From: Picocystis sp. L7
Lineage: Eukaryota; Chlorophyta; Picocystophyceae; Picocystales; Picocystaceae
Direction of reading: 5' to 3'
Assembly (NCBI GenBank): GCA_020975725.1
Contig: QXJR01000028.1
Coordinates: forward strand, 496,001 to 560,000
Length of the DNA: 64,000 bases
The first letter of the stretch is position 1. Every line of letters starts with the position of its first letter. The notes beneath the pieces are model-generated. The model did no database searches, had not been told where the DNA came from, and worked only from the letters and a program-made list of their open reading frames with translations. Both the position numbers and the translations under genes were made by a program. This document shows, in pieces, positions 62,101 through 64,000 of this stretch.

Positions 62101-64000
62101 TAACGAGGTAGCTGCAACTTCTTGTACGCTAGGGTGTTCACAAACTTCACGCCTAACCGCACCAGTTCATTTTTGTATGGATGGAGGAGTTCAGCAACTT
62201 GTAATGCAATGTCTGTGTTATTATCTTCACTGTTCATGGCAATATGGAGGACGTTCACAGGGTCCACCCATGTTGACAAGTCCATGTCATCTGGGCAGTG
62301 AACCTCTAGGCTCCGACGGTATGCTTCCAGCACCTTGGGCATTCGGTCTTTCAGGTCATGCAAATCTTTAAGGACTGCAAGCATCCCGTATCGAACGGGC
62401 GAGATATCTATAGGAGTGTCCCGAAATCGGAAGGACCATTTCACAAGCATCGGATAGTCGCCATCCTGCTCAATAGTGTCCAAAGCCAGCATGTTGTGTG
62501 CACGATAGACCCTTTTCACGTATACTTCTAGAGCAGCCCTGTGCACCACCACGTTGTCATCCTCAAACAAGCTGGGGAGTAGATCTACAGCAAGAGTGGG
62601 GGACTCCACAAGGGCCTGCAAGTCACCTTTGGGAGCACTCCCCCACTTTCTCTTCAGCGCCTTCTTGCCTACGAGGAAATCCCGAAGCTCTGCTAATCTA
62701 ACATCAATGGGAGGAAGCCGCTTCTCAAGTAAGGTATTGGACGCCCTCAGAGCAACCTCTCCGTATTCCTTGCCACGGAGCTTAGCAAGCCTTTCGAGTG
62801 CAGATACCATACCAGAGGAAAGTTTTGCATGGTCATCAGCCCAGCCGATCGGCCCATAACTCTGCATTCCACCAGCGCAACGTTGGGGAAGTGTTGGTAG
62901 CTGCCGCAGAATGCTCAGCATCAAGTTGTTCCGATCTTCGATGTGAAGATGAGCAACAACGGTAGAAGTGACAGTGTTCAAGCTATCTGGGTTAGCCTTC
63001 ACTAAGGCTTTGACTGCAGCGTCGAAAGACTTGCCAGCAAACTGTTCTTCCACTACAAGGTATCTTTCAAAGATGTCTGTCAGTATGTTCACTGCATTTC
63101 CCCATAGACCTTGAGAGTAGTTCTCGCACAAAATACGGATTGGCTCCAATGCAGGAAGATTAAGCGCAGCAACTTCCTTGCTCAACAGAAGAAGATCCTC
63201 CCCACTGCTTGCTGACAAGGACTCCAGTCTGGACACAATCCATGCAGGAACCTTGTTGCCTGCTGCTGCGCAAGCATCCTTAGCTGACAACGGAAACAAG
63301 GCTGGGTCGCAGAGGGTTGCAAGCAGTCTCTGAACTGCTGATTCCCCATCCCATGTGTAGCCATCAAGTATCAATTTGACATCTTCCAAAGAGCGTTTAA
63401 ATGCAGCTAATGTGTCCCAACTGGACGACAGCTTCTGATCATCCACCCCTTCTCCAACGGGGTAGAATCTTCCAGTGAATGGTATAATCTTTTTCGCCTT
63501 GCTGGGGTTCGCTAGTTCCAGTTCAGCTAGCAGTTCACCAGCGTCGATTATGCTACCTGGTGGCTTGTTGTAAGATATTTTCCCGGTTTCTGGAGCTACT
63601 AGAGGCATGACCATTTTCATTGCCTCTACTTCCGCGTAAGGCTTTCCTTTCTCCACCATTGAGCCTTCCGGCTGCAAATATCGAACAATCTTGCCAGTGA
63701 CATCAGAGCGACATTCAGACGGGTCGAACTGGATAGGTACAAGGCAAGTCGTGCCATCCAGAACCATTCGCAAGCCAAGGGGCTCTTCCATTCCTGAAAT
63801 CCTGTGTGATGAACCACCAAAAATTGTAAGTAGAGTGCCATCGGATTGCTCACGGACTTTGGCATCAACAACGTTTGTTCCAAGTTTAAGTCTGAAAGCA
63901 TCTGGACCCGAGCGAGTGACATTGAACAAATACTTGATGTCTTGGTATACTATCTCCATTTCAAATTGGGTTTTGAGTGAGGAGACAGAGATTTGACCCC
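59159..64000 (-). CDS. ACC1: Multidomain (homomeric) acetyl-CoA carboxylase, C-terminal two thirds (partial)
   Basis: Acetyl-CoA carboxylase makes malonyl-CoA, the first step of fatty acid synthesis. This window holds the biotin carrier domain, central domain and carboxyltransferase; the biotin carboxylase domain lies beyond the right edge, into which the frame stays open. The biotinyl lysine is in VEAMKMVM (codon 63615-63617). The carboxyltransferase shows YLYLTPDDF, NLRGSGMIAGETS, LGREVYTSQDQLGGPQVM, TPYDPRSMLAGH and FANWRGFSGGTRDMYGE. Exons are 64000-61710 and 61633-59159; the 76-nt intron (GTTTGA to CATAG) joins DFEARC to EGVVGKLRDV and restores the family spacing. The donor is weaker than others here. 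This eukaryotic form may be cytosolic or plastid; the N terminus needed to judge is missing. Confidence 0.95.
61634..61709 (-). other. Intron of acetyl-CoA carboxylase
   Basis: 76 nt, donor GTTTGA, acceptor GCATAG. The upstream exon meets a stop inside it, and the downstream exon is open in phase only after removal. The exact donor could be a few codons upstream. Confidence 0.75.

Noticed and set aside
1-64000. CRISPR array, bacterial operon or integrated plasmid
   Set aside because: Spliceosomal introns, TFIIB, proteasome, nucleoporin and syntaxin genes show nuclear eukaryotic DNA, and no regularly spaced short repeats were seen.

Overview
The window looks like nuclear DNA of a photosynthetic eukaryote with a primary plastid, most likely from the green lineage. 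Several genes point that way: a plant-type SYP1 syntaxin, a thylakoid calcium-sensing (CAS) protein, a nuclear gene for plastid-type pyruvate dehydrogenase E1 alpha, a plastid-type ClpP, an AP2-domain protein, and a large multidomain acetyl-CoA carboxylase. Targeted proteins begin with basic Ser/Ala/Arg-rich leaders and lack a signal peptide, which argues against a secondary plastid. Species is not assigned.

Layout, left to right: the end of PIG-U (+); a TBC Rab-GAP (-) whose upstream side is interrupted by a young, apparently whole Mutator-like (MULE) transposon at 1833-7528, with 1343-bp terminal inverted repeats and a 9-bp target duplication; an AP2/coiled-coil protein (+); a ubiquitin-like-domain protein (-); a two-HMG-box protein (-); plastid PDH E1 alpha (-, one intron); proteasome beta subunit PSMB4 (+, one intron) facing DIM1/TXNL4A (-, two introns); plastid ClpP (-); mitochondrial MnmA/TRMU (+); SYP1 syntaxin (+); centrin (+); a Sec16-like/GYF protein (-, two introns); mitochondrial bL36 (+); DPM3 (-); an ALMT/FUSC membrane protein (-) back to back with a BPG2/YqeH-type GTPase (+); TFIIB (-); CAS with a repeated WIxNWR tail (+); a tandem CS-domain protein (-); Nup107 (-); NAD(P)HX dehydratase (+); mitochondrial [2Fe-2S] ferredoxin (+); and the 3' two thirds of acetyl-CoA carboxylase (-), which runs off the right edge.

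The genes are ordinary housekeeping loci and do not form one pathway, though some touch each other: PIG-U and DPM3 in ER GPI/dolichol-mannose metabolism, PDH E1 alpha and ACC in acetyl-CoA and fatty acid supply, DIM1 and TFIIB in gene expression. Introns are few, short (about 76-114 nt, one tentative 236 nt), mostly start GTG, and lie mostly near gene 5' ends. Genes are often convergent with very short gaps or divergent from GC-rich, stop-poor 5' blocks. AT-richer stretches of 1-3 kb separate gene clusters and hold nothing I can identify.

Most worth following up: the CAS homologue with five WIxNWR repeats on its tail, the young MULE inside the 5' part of the TBC gene, and the Sec16-motif/GYF fusion.
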